NCBI RefSeq assembly: GCF_021545335.1
Contig: NZ_CP089312.1
Span: 1,426,001 to 1,490,000, forward strand
Source: Streptomyces sp. GQFP
GTDB lineage: Bacteria > Actinomycetota > Actinomycetes > Streptomycetales > Streptomycetaceae
DNA: 64,000 bases
Direction: 5' to 3'
The position numbers and the translations under genes were made by a program. The notes below the pieces were generated by a model. The model was not told where the DNA came from and did no database searches. It saw only the letters and a list, made by a program, of their open reading frames with translations. This document shows, piece by piece, positions 35,246-44,892 of this stretch. Every line of letters begins with the position of its first letter. Within the stretch, counting starts at the first letter, position 1.

Positions 35246-36867
35246 GCCGTGCCCTCCGTCGCTCGTACGGGGTGGATCTCCAGGAGCCGACGGCCGCCGA
35301 GGAAGTCGTCGGGGAAGTGCGTGAGGGCGCTGCGGACGGGCATCGGGGTCAGCCCGCCCATCGCGCACAGGGAGCCGTCGGTCATCAGGTCGCAGAGGTC
35401 TTCGAGCAGGGCGAGGTTCTCGTCCCGGTGCGTACCGGCGACGATCTTGTCGATCACCTCGACACCGCGCACCGAACCGACCCTGCACGGTGTGCACTTG
35501 CCGCAGGACTCCTCGGCGCAGAACTCCATCGCGAAGCGGGCCTGCGCGGCCATGTCGACGCTGTCGTCGAAGACGACGATCCCGCCGTGCCCGAGCATCG
35601 CGCCGGCCTCGGCGAACGCCTCGTAGTCCATGGGCAGATGGAACAGCGACTCGGGCAGATACGCCCCGAGTGGTCCGCCGACCTGCACCGTGCGGATCGG
35701 ACGCCCGGTGTGCGTTCCGCCGCCGTAGTCCTCGATCAGTTCGCGCAGGGTGATGCCGAAGGCGGTCTCCACGATGCCGCCGCGCGCGATGTTGCCGCCG
35801 AGCTGGAACACCTGGGTGCCTCGCGAGCGGCCGACGCCGAGGTCCTGGTAGGCCTTCGCGCCGTTGGCGAGGACGACCGGGACGGTGGTCAGGGTGAGGA
35901 CGTTGTTGACCACGGTCGGTTTGCCGAAGAGGCCCTCGATCGCCGGGATCGGCGGCTTCGCGCGGACCATGCCCCGTTTGCCCTCCAGGCTTTCCAGCAT
36001 GGAGGTCTCCTCGCCGCAGATGTACGCGCCTGCCCCGACGCGGACATGCAGGTCGAAGTCGAGTGCGGAGCCGAGGATGCCCTTGCCCAACCAGCCGTGC
36101 TCACGGGCGAGTTCGATGGCCTCGCGCATCGTGGCGATGGCGTCCGGGTATTCGGAGCGGATGTAGAGGTAGCCCTCGCTCGCGCCAACCGCGTGCGCGG
36201 CGATGGTCATGCCCTCGATGAGCAGGAACGGGTCGCCCTCCATGACCATGCGGTCGGCGAAGGTCCCGCTGTCGCCCTCGTCGGCGTTGCAGCAGACGAA
36301 CTTCAGCTCGTCGGCGCACTCCAGCACTGTCTTCCACTTGATGCCGGCCGGGAATCCGGCGCCGCCGCGACCGCGCAGGCCTGATTCGGTGACCTCGGCG
36401 ACCACGTCGGCGGACGCCATGTCCAGGGCGGCACGCAGTCCCGCGAGGCCGCCGTGGTCGACGTAGTCCTGTGTCGACAGGGGGTCGGTCACGCCGACTC
36501 TGGCGAAGGTGACGCGGTTCTGGCGGGCCAGCCAGGGCAGTTCGTCCACGAGGCCGAGGCCGAGGCGGAGTGGGTGGTCCGCGCCGTCCAGCAGGCCTGC
36601 GGCCAGGAGTGCGTCCACGTCCTCGGGGGTCACCGGGCCGTAGCCGACTCGGCCCTGCGGGGTCACGACCTCGACCATCGGCTCCAGCCAGAGCATGCCG
36701 CGCGATCCGTTGCGTACGACGTCGATGGCAAAGTCCCCACGCGTGGCGGCGCGTTGGAGGGCGGCGGCCACCTCGTCCGCGCCGGCGGACCTGGCCGCCG
36801 AGTCGCGGGGGACGTAGACCGTCGCCGTCGAGTGGGCGGAGCTGGAGGGCTGGGAGGGGTTGTTCAT
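35242..36867 (-). CDS. fdsB: NAD-dependent formate dehydrogenase, beta subunit (NuoF-like)
   Basis: A 541-residue flavoprotein. The FMN/NADH-binding core has GLRGRGGAGFPAGIKWK and CNADEGDSGTFADR; the [4Fe-4S] site is ESCGKCTPCRVGSVRG with a downstream Cys. An N-terminal thioredoxin-like extension is typical of FdsB. It transfers electrons from the catalytic subunit to NAD+. Four-base overlaps with both fdsG and fdsA show a tightly coupled operon. Confidence 0.92.
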   Translation of the reverse strand: MNNPSQPSSSAHSTATVYVPRDSAARSAGADEVAAALQRAATRGDFAIDVVRNGSRGMLWLEPMVEVVTPQGRVGYGPVTPEDVDALLAAGLLDGADHPLRLGLGLVDELPWLARQNRVTFARVGVTDPLSTQDYVDHGGLAGLRAALDMASADVVAEVTESGLRGRGGAGFPAGIKWKTVLECADELKFVCCNADEGDSGTFADRMVMEGDPFLLIEGMTIAAHAVGASEGYLYIRSEYPDAIATMREAIELAREHGWLGKGILGSALDFDLHVRVGAGAYICGEETSMLESLEGKRGMVRAKPPIPAIEGLFGKPTVVNNVLTLTTVPVVLANGAKAYQDLGVGRSRGTQVFQLGGNIARGGIVETAFGITLRELIEDYGGGTHTGRPIRTVQVGGPLGAYLPESLFHLPMDYEAFAEAGAMLGHGGIVVFDDSVDMAAQARFAMEFCAEESCGKCTPCRVGSVRGVEVIDKIVAGTHRDENLALLEDLCDLMTDGSLCAMGGLTPMPVRSALTHFPDDFLGGRRLLEIHPVRATEGTA

Positions 36868-37343
36868 GAGGAGACCGTCCCGTTGAGTAGGGAGCCGAGT
36901 CGGGCCGGGCCCACTCGTCCGTACAGCCGTCCGTTCGCCTCGACCGACGGCCCCAACGGGCAGTTGCCCAGGCAGAAAACCTGCTCGACGGTCACCGAGC
37001 CGTCAGCTGACGTCTCCCCCAAGGTCAGGCCTGTCTCGCGCGCGTAGTTGACGAGGCGGTCGGCGCCCAGGGCCTGGCATGCCTCGGCTCGGCAGATGCG
37101 TACCGTGGTGCGGCCCGCGGGCTCGCGACGGAAGTCGTGGTAGAAGGTCACCACTCCGTGGACGTCCGCCCGGGAGAGGTTGAGCGCGTCCGCGAGCACC
37201 GGTATCGCCTCCTGCGGCACATGGCCCAACTCGGCCTGGACCGCGTGCAGTACGGGCAGCAGGGCACCGCGCAGGCCCCGGTGATCGGCCACCACCCTCC
37301 TGACCACGCTCTCGACCGTCTCATCGCTCCCGCTGGTCGTCAT
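36864..37343 (-). CDS. fdsG: NAD-dependent formate dehydrogenase, gamma subunit (NuoE-like)
   Basis: A 159-residue thioredoxin-like [2Fe-2S] protein. Cluster cysteines lie in CRAEACQ and CLGNCP, the NuoE spacing. The helical N-terminus includes LPVLHAVQAELGHVPQEAI. The ATG at 37343 has GGAGCGATC directly upstream; longer in-frame starts would cross the promoter and operator region. First gene of the fdsGBAD-lysR operon, divergent from GntR2. Confidence 0.9.
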   Translation of the reverse strand: MTTSGSDETVESVVRRVVADHRGLRGALLPVLHAVQAELGHVPQEAIPVLADALNLSRADVHGVVTFYHDFRREPAGRTTVRICRAEACQALGADRLVNYARETGLTLGETSADGSVTVEQVFCLGNCPLGPSVEANGRLYGRVGPARLGSLLNGTVSS

Positions 37344-37405
37344 GATCGCTCCGCCTTCCGAAACGCGGTCCCCGGCGAGGGGTGCAGGAGACTCAGACGA
37401 TACCC

Positions 37406-37513
37406 CATACAGGCTTCTGTATACAGACGACAGTCGAAGGCGTTTCACACGATCGACTGAACGTGATTGCATGATCGGCGACCCATGCCATGTTGCATAC
37501 CAAAACCTGTATG
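37406..37513. promoter_or_regulatory. GntR-type operators between fdsG and GntR2
   Basis: CATACAG (37406-37412), four bases, then CTGTATACAG (37417-37426), itself a perfect 10-bp palindrome; the inner arms ATACAG/CTGTAT are also a perfect inverted repeat. A second element, CATAC (37496-37500) and GTATG (37509-37513), lies closer to the GntR2 gene. The same half-sites recur at 25757-25804 and 44846-44869. Confidence 0.75.
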
Positions 37514-37599
37514 GTGAAACCGTCGTCGGCATCCCTCTCGACGACCACCCCCTTGGCGAATTGGCAAAGCCGTCGGCCCGGCGGCGGAACGGGACAACC

Positions 37600-38283
37600 A
37601 TGCGCGAGGCACTCACGGCCGCAGCGTCTCGGCGCGTCACCCGCCCGGCACCACTGCGCCAGGCCGTGTACGACGCCCTGACCGAACTGATCGTCAGCGG
37701 CTCCCTCAAGCCGGGCCAGCACCTGGTCGAGGCCGAACTCGCCGAGCATCTCGGCGTCAGCCGGCAGCCGGTCCGCGAGGCCCTGCAGCGGCTCCAGACC
37801 GCCGGCTGGGTCGACCTGCGACCCGCCCAGGGCGCGTTCGTCCACTCCCCCACCGAGGAGGAAGCCGCCCAACTCCTCGGCGTCCGCTCGGTGTTGGAGA
37901 CGTACTCGGCCCAACTCGCCGCCCGCAATGCGAAGCCCGAGGACGTCGAGCAGCTCTGCGAGCTTCAGAACGAGGGCGTCGAGGCACTCGCCGCCGGTGA
38001 CGTCGATCGCCTGGTCGCGGCCAACGCGGCCCTGCACGCGTACGTCACGTCCGTGGCCGCCAACGACGTACTGGCCGAGATGCTGTCGCAGGTGGGCCAG
38101 AAGGTGCGCTGGTACTACACGCCCATCGCCAAGCCCCGCGGCAAGGAGGCCTGGAACGAGCACACGCAGCTGATCAAGGCCATCGCCAAGGGCGACGCGG
38201 ACCGCGCGGGCGAGATCATGCGCAAGCACACGGAACGCACGGCCGAGTTCTATCGCAAGCAGATCGCGGCCGGGGCTAACTAG
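37600..38283 (+). CDS. GntR-family (FadR/VanR subfamily) regulator 2
   Basis: A 227-residue paralogue of the GntR at 23764, with the winged helix at about 15-78 (HLGVSRQPVREALQRL) and an FCD domain. Most of the DNA-binding domain is identical to GntR1, so shared operators are likely. The ATG at 37600 is preferred because it aligns with GntR1; upstream in-frame starts lie within the operator region. Divergent from fdsGBAD across CATACAG palindromes; likely represses that operon and itself until an oxalate-derived ligand appears (inference). Confidence 0.85.
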   Translation: MREALTAAASRRVTRPAPLRQAVYDALTELIVSGSLKPGQHLVEAELAEHLGVSRQPVREALQRLQTAGWVDLRPAQGAFVHSPTEEEAAQLLGVRSVLETYSAQLAARNAKPEDVEQLCELQNEGVEALAAGDVDRLVAANAALHAYVTSVAANDVLAEMLSQVGQKVRWYYTPIAKPRGKEAWNEHTQLIKAIAKGDADRAGEIMRKHTERTAEFYRKQIAAGAN

Positions 38284-38331
38284 GACCGACATTCGTAGGA
38301 GCACGTGAACGAGCCGTCCACGGGCCGGAGT

Positions 38332-39135
38332 TCATGCCCTGCTTGGGGACGGCGTGAGGGAATCGGCGGGTCGGACTCCGACGGGCGTGCGGTGCTGCGC
38401 CCGCCCGTCGGCAGCGGCGGCGGCCCGCAGTTCGCGCAGCCACGGCAGGACCGTACCCAGCACGATGTCGAGCCCGCCGCCGTCCGCACCGAGCCTCGCC
38501 TCGGCGGGCACCAGCACCGGGTCGGCGAACACCGTGGACGTCGCACTGCCCGGCGGCCCCGTCGCGCCGGGCCGGGCGGGCACGAACAGGTCCGGGGCGT
38601 ACGCCGGAACCCCCCAGAGGCTCAGACCGTCGGGCGTACCGAGCGGCCGGGAGGACCAGACGTAACTGTCGGCCTCCCCCGCCGCGACGACCCCGTACTT
38701 ACGCCCACGCAGGGCGACCACCCCACCGGAACGAACGGCCGTGCCGCGCGCCATGAGCAGTTGGGCCTCCGTCTCCTGCCCGCAACCGGTGACGCCCTCC
38801 AGGAGGGCGAGGCTGCTGAGATGACGTCCGGCGGCGATCTCACCGCGCACCCAGGGGCTGCCGTACGACTCGATGACGGCGACCGCCGTGTAGTGCGACC
38901 GGAGTACGGCCGCCGTCGCCGGGCAGACCAGGGCCGTCCGGGCCACCACCTCGGCGGCTTCCGGCAGCCCCAGTCCGGCGCCGCCGAACTCGGTGGAGAC
39001 GGTGAGCCCCAGCAGCCCGGTTGCCCCGAAGGCCGTCACCGCCCCACGGGGGAACCTGCCCTCCATGCCGGTCAGTTCGGCGCAGGGCGCGACGGCACGG
39101 TGCAGGACTTCTGCGAGAGCGGTGCGGTACGACAC
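38332..39135 (-). CDS. Truncated acyl-CoA dehydrogenase-like protein
   Basis: A 267-residue protein with the N-terminal helical and middle beta domains of acyl-CoA dehydrogenases (GLLGLTVSTEFGGAGLGLPE; LALLEGVTGCGQETEAQLL), but not the C-terminal four-helix domain that carries the catalytic glutamate. Family members are usually about 380 residues. GAAGGGGG precedes the GTG at 39135. Last gene of the sucC-sucD-aldh-frc-can run. It may be a degenerate passenger or a flavin/CoA-binding accessory; a catalytic role is doubtful. Confidence 0.65.
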   Translation of the reverse strand: MSYRTALAEVLHRAVAPCAELTGMEGRFPRGAVTAFGATGLLGLTVSTEFGGAGLGLPEAAEVVARTALVCPATAAVLRSHYTAVAVIESYGSPWVRGEIAAGRHLSSLALLEGVTGCGQETEAQLLMARGTAVRSGGVVALRGRKYGVVAAGEADSYVWSSRPLGTPDGLSLWGVPAYAPDLFVPARPGATGPPGSATSTVFADPVLVPAEARLGADGGGLDIVLGTVLPWLRELRAAAAADGRAQHRTPVGVRPADSLTPSPSRA

Positions 39136-39149
39136 GGGTGCCCCCTTCG

Positions 39150-39199
39150 GACTTCTTCTGACTTCTCAGACTTCTGACTTCTGACTTATTCAGACTTCG
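39150..39199. repeat. Short GACTTCT direct repeats
   Basis: Four perfect GACTTCT units (39150, 39160, 39169, 39176) and two variants (GACTTAT at 39183, GACTTCG at 39193) fill the gap between the carbonic anhydrase stop and the next gene. Probably slippage-generated filler; it may space the two genes. Confidence 0.8.
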
Positions 39200-39744
39200 G
39201 AGTGATCGCGCACGGCATCAGTTCGTGGGGCCGTCTCCCGCAGCAGCCCGGTCGCCACGTCGAAGACGAAGCCCCGGACGTCGTCCGTGTGCGGCAGGAA
39301 CGGATTGGTGCGCACGCGCTGCATCGACTGCCGTACGTCCTGGTCGACGTCCCGGAAGGCCTCCACCGCCCAGGCCGGCCGTTGTCCGACCTCCAGCTCC
39401 AGTTCGTGCCGGAAGTCCTCGGTCAGGGTCTGGAGACCGCAGCCGGTGTGGTGGATGAGTACGACACTGCGGGTGCCGAGCGCCCGCTGACTGATCGTCA
39501 GGGAACGGATCGTGTCGTCGGTGACGACGCCGCCCGCGTTCCGGATGGTGTGACAGTCGCCCAACTCCAGGCCGAGGGCGGCGTGGAGGTCGATACGGGC
39601 GTCCATACAGGCCACGACGGCCACCTGGAGCACCGGGCGGGCGTCCATCCCCGGGTCGGTGAATCCGGCGGCGTAGGTGCGGTTGGACTCCACGAGCCGG
39701 TCCGTGACTGTCTCGGTGGCGAAACAGGATGCGTGTGTGGACAT
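39190..39744 (-). CDS. Beta-class carbonic anhydrase
   Basis: A 184-residue beta-carbonic anhydrase. Zinc ligands are Cys46, His99 and Cys102 (CMDAR and HHTGC), with the Asp48-Arg50 dyad intact. It hydrates CO2 to bicarbonate in the cytoplasm. Oxalate breakdown releases two CO2 per molecule (Oxc and Fds), and the gene is embedded in the oxalate island, so a role in disposing of or retaining this CO2, or in pH balance, is plausible. GAGG lies about 11 bases before the ATG. Confidence 0.88.
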   Translation of the reverse strand: MSTHASCFATETVTDRLVESNRTYAAGFTDPGMDARPVLQVAVVACMDARIDLHAALGLELGDCHTIRNAGGVVTDDTIRSLTISQRALGTRSVVLIHHTGCGLQTLTEDFRHELELEVGQRPAWAVEAFRDVDQDVRQSMQRVRTNPFLPHTDDVRGFVFDVATGLLRETAPRTDAVRDHSEV

Positions 39745-39796
39745 GGATGGACTACCTCACTCGGGACGGAGCGGAGGCGACGTCGGCCGCCGTCGG

Positions 39797-41026
39797 TCAG
39801 ATCACACCCTGCGCCTTGAGCACCAGCAACTCGTCTTCTTCCAGGCCGAGTTCGCCGATGAGGATTTCTTCGGTGTGCTGGCCGAGGAGGGGCGGGGCGG
39901 TGATGCGGGTGGGGGAGTCGGAGAGCTTGAGGGGGTTGCCGACGGTGGTGAACTCACCGCGTTCAGGATGCCCGACGGTGACGATCATGTCGTTCGCGGC
40001 GAGTGAAGCGTCCTCGATGATCTCCTTCGTGGACAGGATCGGCCCGCACGGAATGCTGTATGCGTTCAGCCGCTCCAGGACCTCCCACTTCGCCAGCGTC
40101 GACGTCCACTCCTCGATCAGCTGGAACATCTTCGCCAACTTCGGCAACCGGGCTTCGGGGGTGGACCAGTCGGGATCGTCCGCGAGTTCCGGCCTGCCGA
40201 TCAGCCCGGCCAGGGGCTTCCAGCCGGGCGGCTGCACGATCACGTACACGTAATCATTCGGGCCACCCGGCGCGCAGCGCACAGCCCACCCGGGCTGCCC
40301 GCCCCCCGACGCGTTCCCCGAACGCGGCACCTCGCTGCCGAAGTCCTCGTTCGGATACTCCGCCAACGGCCCGCGGGTCAGGCGTTGCTGATCGCGCAGT
40401 TTGACCCGGCACAAGTTCAGCACCGCATGCTGCATCGCCACATTCACCCGCTGCCCCCGCCCCGTCCGCTCCCGCTGGAACAACGCGGCCAGAATGCCCG
40501 CCACGGCGTGGATGCCGGTCCCGGAGTCCCCGATCTGCGCCCCCGTCGCCAACGGCGGACCGTCCGGGAACCCGGTGGTCGCCATCGAGCCGCCCATCGC
40601 CTGCGCGACGACCTCATAGGCTTTGAAGCCGGTGTACGGGCCTTCCCCGAACCCTTTGATCGAGGCGTACACGATCCTGGGGTTGATCTCCCGGATGCGG
40701 TCCCAGGTGAAGCCCATCCGGTCCACCGCACCCGGACCGAAGTTCTCCACCATCACATCCGCACCCCGGATCAACTCCGTCAGGATCTCCCTGCCCCGCC
40801 CCGTCTTCACGTTCAGCGTGACACTGCGCTTGTTGCAGTTCAGCATCGTGAAATACAACGAGTCCGCACCCGGCACATCCCGCAACTGCCCCCGCGTGAC
40901 GTCCCCGCCCGGAGCCTCCACCTTCACCACATCCGCACCCAGCCACCCCAGCAACTGCGTCGCCGACGGACCCGACTGCACATGCGTCAAATCCAGCACA
41001 CGCACACCCTCAAGAGCCTTCGTCAT
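39797..41026 (-). CDS. CaiB-type CoA-transferase (Frc-like 2)
   Basis: A 409-residue family III CoA-transferase with catalytic Asp167 (GDSGTGIH) and glycine loop SGGGQPGW. I count only about 20 differences from the copy at 44893 over 410 residues. Frc1 (26353) is far more distant and has GDTNTGMH. The ATG at 41026 has GAGG at good spacing; a GTG three codons earlier is possible. Sits between aldh and carbonic anhydrase in the sucC-led run. Likely transfers CoA to or from oxalate or formate; the donor could be succinyl-CoA given the linked sucCD. Confidence 0.82.
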   Translation of the reverse strand: MTKALEGVRVLDLTHVQSGPSATQLLGWLGADVVKVEAPGGDVTRGQLRDVPGADSLYFTMLNCNKRSVTLNVKTGRGREILTELIRGADVMVENFGPGAVDRMGFTWDRIREINPRIVYASIKGFGEGPYTGFKAYEVVAQAMGGSMATTGFPDGPPLATGAQIGDSGTGIHAVAGILAALFQRERTGRGQRVNVAMQHAVLNLCRVKLRDQQRLTRGPLAEYPNEDFGSEVPRSGNASGGGQPGWAVRCAPGGPNDYVYVIVQPPGWKPLAGLIGRPELADDPDWSTPEARLPKLAKMFQLIEEWTSTLAKWEVLERLNAYSIPCGPILSTKEIIEDASLAANDMIVTVGHPERGEFTTVGNPLKLSDSPTRITAPPLLGQHTEEILIGELGLEEDELLVLKAQGVI

Positions 41027-41062
41027 GATCGCCACCTCGCTTGTGTGTCGACGGTTGTCGGG

Positions 41063-42619
41063 TCACGGCATGAGCTGGTACTCGGGGAAGTTCCCGGGCA
41101 GCCGCTCCCCCACCGGGCCCTGGGTCACCGCGCGTACCAGCAGCTCACCGCCGACGAACGCACCGCGCCAGGACGCGCCGAAGCCGCCGAACAGCTCGTC
41201 GCGGTCGCCTCGCGAGCGCGGTTTGCCGTGGCCGACCTTGAAGGCGCGGATCTGCGGGGCGAGCCGGTCGAAGGTCGCCCGGTCGTCCGTGGAGAGCGTG
41301 GCCACCAGCGCGCCGTTCGAGGCGTTCATCGCGGCCAGCAGCTCCGCCTCGGTGTCGACGAGGACGATGGTGTCGACCGGCCCGAACGGCTCCGCGTGGT
41401 GCAGCGGCGAGGACGGCGGCGGGTTCAGGAGGGTGACCGGTTGGACGTACGCCGATGTGTCCTGGCCGGGCAGGAAGCGGGCGTCCGCCAGGCTGCCCCG
41501 GTGTACGGGCACGGCACCGCGGTCGATGGCCTCGGCGATCTGGTCGTGCAGTTCCTTCGCCTTGGCCGCGTTGATCACGGGCCCGAAGTCCAGTGCCGGG
41601 TAGGGGTCGTCGGCGTTCGCGACGGCGAGCGGGTGGCCTACGCGCAGGGTGCGCACCGCCGGGAGGTAGGCGGCCAGGAACTCGTCGAACAGCTGCCGTT
41701 GGACGACGAAGCGCGGGTACGCCGTACAGCGCTGTTTGCCGTAGTCGAAGAGCTTGGGGACGACGGCCTTGAGGGCGTCCCAGTCCGAGTAGTTCCAGAT
41801 GCCCCAGGTGTTGAGTCCTTCCTGTTCGAGTACGTGACGCTTGCGGAGGTCGGCGACGGCCGTGGCCACCGCGGCGCCGGTGTCGCGACCGCCGACGAAG
41901 GAGACGCAGCCGATCTCGGGCGCTCGCACCAGCGCCTCGGACAGCTCTCCCCCGCTGCCGCTGACCAGGGTGACGGGAATCCCCTCGCGGGCGGCGAGCG
42001 CGCAGGCCAGGGTCAGACAGGCGACACCGCCGTCGGTCGGGGTCTTGGCGATGACCGCGTTGCCTGCCAGTGCCTGTACCAGCAATGCGTGAACGAGCAC
42101 GCTCATCGGGTAGTTCCAGCTGGCGATGTTGGACACCGGGCCGTCCAGCGGGCCCCGGTCGGCGACCATCGGTTCGATGCCGTCGACGTACCAGCGCACC
42201 CCGTCGATGGCCCGGTCGACGTCCGCCTGCGCGAGCCGCCACGGCTTGCCGATCTCCCAGACGAGCAGGAGTGCGAGGAGTTCGCGGTGCTGGGTGAGGG
42301 CGTCGAGGGTGGCCGCGACGCGGGCGCGGCGCTCGTCGAGCGGGATGTGCCGCCAGGCGCGGTGCTGGTCGAGGGAGGCGCGTACGGCCTGGTGGGCGAC
42401 GTCCCGGTCGAGGCGCGGCGGGCCGGCGATGGGGCTGCCGTCGACGGGGCTGGTGGCGGGCAGGGCCCGGCCGTCGGCCTGCCAGGCGGAGTTCCAGAGG
42501 TTGAGGACACGGTCGTCGCGGAACGCCTCGGGGGCGACGGCGAGACATCGCTGCCAGGCGTCGGTCCAGGACGTACCGGACTTCACCACGAGGTGGGTGG
42601 AGTTGAGGGTGGTTGCCAT
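41063..42619 (-). CDS. Aldehyde dehydrogenase family protein
   Basis: A 518-residue NAD(P)-dependent aldehyde dehydrogenase. The catalytic Cys298 is in KQRCTAYPRF. Cofactor-binding segments include IASWNYPMSVLVHALLVQALAGNAV and FVGGRDTG, and the general-base Glu region is QEGLNTWGIWN. GGAGACACC precedes the ATG at 42619. The divergent sequence around the active site and an N-terminal extension set it apart from common members. Within the island it could act on glyoxylate, formyl or oxalyl derivatives; the substrate is unknown. Confidence 0.75.
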   Translation of the reverse strand: MATTLNSTHLVVKSGTSWTDAWQRCLAVAPEAFRDDRVLNLWNSAWQADGRALPATSPVDGSPIAGPPRLDRDVAHQAVRASLDQHRAWRHIPLDERRARVAATLDALTQHRELLALLLVWEIGKPWRLAQADVDRAIDGVRWYVDGIEPMVADRGPLDGPVSNIASWNYPMSVLVHALLVQALAGNAVIAKTPTDGGVACLTLACALAAREGIPVTLVSGSGGELSEALVRAPEIGCVSFVGGRDTGAAVATAVADLRKRHVLEQEGLNTWGIWNYSDWDALKAVVPKLFDYGKQRCTAYPRFVVQRQLFDEFLAAYLPAVRTLRVGHPLAVANADDPYPALDFGPVINAAKAKELHDQIAEAIDRGAVPVHRGSLADARFLPGQDTSAYVQPVTLLNPPPSSPLHHAEPFGPVDTIVLVDTEAELLAAMNASNGALVATLSTDDRATFDRLAPQIRAFKVGHGKPRSRGDRDELFGGFGASWRGAFVGGELLVRAVTQGPVGERLPGNFPEYQLMP

Positions 42620-42732
42620 TCGGTGTCTCCGCTCTCGGTGCACAGTCGGGGGCGGGATGGATGAACACGTGGATCAATGCGCGGATGAACGCGGTGGCGC
42701 CGGATCGGCTGGCCCGGCGCGGTCAAGGCCTG

Positions 42733-43632
42733 TCAGCCATGGCTGGCGTCGCGGTCGGCTTCCAGCAGGGCGAGCACCAGGCGGGCCGTCTCAGTCGGGG
42801 TGGTTCCCACCTGGACGCCGACCGCCTCCAGTGCCGCCCTCTTCGCCTGCGCCGTGCCCGCCGAACCGGACACGATGGCGCCCGCGTGTCCCATGGTTCG
42901 GCCCTCGGGCGCGGTGAAGCCGGCGATGTAGCCGACGACGGGCTTGGTGACGTGCTTCTTGATGTACGCGGCGGCGCGTTCCTCCGCGTCGCCGCCGATC
43001 TCCCCTATGAGGACGACGAGTTCGGTGTCGGGGTCGTCCTGGAAGGCGGCCAGGCAGTCGATGTGGCTGGTGCCGACGACGGGGTCGCCGCCGATGCCGA
43101 CGCAGGTGGAGAAGCCGATGTCCCGCAGCTCGTACATGAGTTGGTAGGTGAGCGTGCCGGACTTGGACACCAGGCCGATACGGCCCGGCTTCGTGATGTC
43201 GGCGGGGATGATGCCCGCGTTCGACTGGCCGGGCGTGATCAGCCCCGGGCAGTTGGGGCCGACGATCCGGGTGCCCGTCTCCTTCGCGTACGTGGTGAAG
43301 GCGACGGTGTCGTGGACGGGGATGCCCTCGGTGATGACGACGGCGAGTCCGATGCCGGCGTCGGCCGCTTCGACGACTGCCGCCTTGGCGAAGGCGGGCG
43401 GCACGAAGACGACGGTGACGTCGGCTCCGGTAGCCCGTATACCGTCGGCAACCGACCCGAACACAGGCACCGCTCGGTCGTCGAAGTCGACGGTACGGCC
43501 GGCCTTGCGCGGGTTGACGCCGCCGACGACGTTCGTGCCGGCGGCAAGCATGCGGCGGGTGTGCTTCATGCCCTCGCCGCCGGTCATGCCCTGGACGAGG
43601 ACCCTGCTCTCCTTGGTGAGGTAGATCGCCAT
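42733..43632 (-). CDS. sucD: Succinyl-CoA synthetase-type ligase, alpha subunit
   Basis: A 299-residue ADP/GDP-forming acyl-CoA ligase alpha subunit. CoA-binding N-terminal Rossmann domain ([27 protein letters not shown]), and the phospho-histidine loop GHAGAIVSG near 250. GAGGAGACGG precedes the ATG; it starts 11 bases after sucC. A housekeeping sucCD would normally lie elsewhere, so this appears to be a dedicated second pair making succinyl-CoA (or a related acyl-CoA such as malyl-CoA). Confidence 0.85.
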   Translation of the reverse strand: MAIYLTKESRVLVQGMTGGEGMKHTRRMLAAGTNVVGGVNPRKAGRTVDFDDRAVPVFGSVADGIRATGADVTVVFVPPAFAKAAVVEAADAGIGLAVVITEGIPVHDTVAFTTYAKETGTRIVGPNCPGLITPGQSNAGIIPADITKPGRIGLVSKSGTLTYQLMYELRDIGFSTCVGIGGDPVVGTSHIDCLAAFQDDPDTELVVLIGEIGGDAEERAAAYIKKHVTKPVVGYIAGFTAPEGRTMGHAGAIVSGSAGTAQAKRAALEAVGVQVGTTPTETARLVLALLEADRDASHG

Positions 43633-43643
43633 GTTCCGTCTCC

Positions 43644-44774
43644 TCAGGCCGCGTTGGCGAGTCGGGCGGCTCGGCGAGCGGCGCCGTCCATGGTGGTGGC
43701 CTGCTGGACCAGCGGGTGGGCGTACTCGTCGAGGACGGCCCGGCCGCGCGCCGCGTTGTTGCCGTCGAGGCGCACGACGAGCGGCTTGGTCAACTGGACG
43801 GCGTCCAGGGCCTGCACGATGCCGTCGGCGACCGCGTCGCACGCCGTGATCCCGCCGAAGACATTGACGAACACCGACCTCACGTCCGGGTCGGAGAGGA
43901 TGACGGACAGCCCGTCGGCCATGATGCGGGCGGACGCCCCACCGCCGATGTCGAGGAAGTTGGCGGGGCGCGCGCCGCAACCGGCGACCACGTCGAGGGT
44001 CGACATGACCAGGCCGGCGCCGTTGCCGATGATGCCGACCTCGCCGTCGAGCTTCACGTAGTTGAGGCCCTTCGCGGCAGCCGTCGCCTCCAGCGTGCCC
44101 TCGTGCTCCGCCTCCTCCGCTCCCCAACGCGCCTGCCGGAAGCGGGCGTTGTCGTCGAGGGTGACCTTGCCGTCGAGGGCAAGGAGCTGTCCCTGCCGGG
44201 TACGGACGAGCGGGTTGACCTCGACAAGGACGGCGTCCTCACGAACGAGCACCTGCCACAGCCGTACGAGGACGTCGGCGGCCTGCGTTGGCAGCCCGGC
44301 GGCCTCTGCGATCTCCCTGGCCTTCGCGAAGGTCACGCCCTCGGCCGGGTCGATGTGCGTACGGACCACCGCCTCGGGCCGAGCAGTGGCGACCTCCTCG
44401 ATCTCCGTGCCGCCCTCGGCGGAGGCGATCGCGAGAAAGCGGCCCGCCGTGCGGTCGAGGACGTAGGAGACGCAGAACTCGCTCTCGATGTCCACGGGTT
44501 GGGCCAGCATGACCTTGCCGACCGCGTGGCCCTTGATGTCCATGCCGAGGATCTGACGTGCCGTGAGTTCCGCGGCGGCCGGATCGGCGGCGAGCCGCAC
44601 ACCGCCCGCCTTGCCCCGGCCCCCGGACCTGACCTGCGCCTTGACCACGACGCGACCGCCGAGCCGACGGGCCAACTCCCTTGCTTCCTCAGGCGAGTCG
44701 GTGACCTCCGCCCTCGGTACGAGGATGCCGTGTTCTTCGAAGAGTCCGCGGGCTTGATGCTCGTACAGGTCCAT
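43644..44774 (-). CDS. sucC: Succinyl-CoA synthetase-type ligase, beta subunit
   Basis: A 376-residue ATP-grasp subunit: [18 protein letters not shown]-terminus, [15 protein letters not shown] nucleotide-binding loop, and the C-terminal ligase domain FLDIGGGAS...[11 protein letters not shown]. Pairs with sucD. First gene of the run sucC-sucD-aldh-frc2-can-acad. Divergent from frc3/oxlT with a perfect CATACAG palindrome in the shared promoter, which ties CoA-ester supply to oxalate import. Confidence 0.87.
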   Translation of the reverse strand: MDLYEHQARGLFEEHGILVPRAEVTDSPEEARELARRLGGRVVVKAQVRSGGRGKAGGVRLAADPAAAELTARQILGMDIKGHAVGKVMLAQPVDIESEFCVSYVLDRTAGRFLAIASAEGGTEIEEVATARPEAVVRTHIDPAEGVTFAKAREIAEAAGLPTQAADVLVRLWQVLVREDAVLVEVNPLVRTRQGQLLALDGKVTLDDNARFRQARWGAEEAEHEGTLEATAAAKGLNYVKLDGEVGIIGNGAGLVMSTLDVVAGCGARPANFLDIGGGASARIMADGLSVILSDPDVRSVFVNVFGGITACDAVADGIVQALDAVQLTKPLVVRLDGNNAARGRAVLDEYAHPLVQQATTMDGAARRAARLANAA

Positions 44775-44845
44775 GATTCGGCTCCCGTCTTAAAAGTGGT
44801 GCACGCCCCCTGGACATCACCCATCGGATGCGGGATAACAATCTT

Positions 44846-44869
44846 CATACAGTATTCGTCGACTGTATG
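44846..44869. promoter_or_regulatory. CATACAG-N10-CTGTATG operator between sucC and frc3
   Basis: Perfect 7-bp inverted arms CATACAG (44846-44852) and CTGTATG (44863-44869) in the 118-bp divergent promoter. Same half-sites as at 37406-37426 and similar to 25784-25804. Probable target of the GntR1/GntR2 pair. Confidence 0.8.
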
Positions 44870-44892
44870 CAATGTGCCAAGCGAGGTGACCT

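Noticed and set aside
43644..44774. sucCD as housekeeping TCA-cycle genes
   Set aside because: They lie inside the oxalate island, share a divergent operator with an Frc-like gene and precede aldh and frc; a dedicated role is more likely, though not proven.
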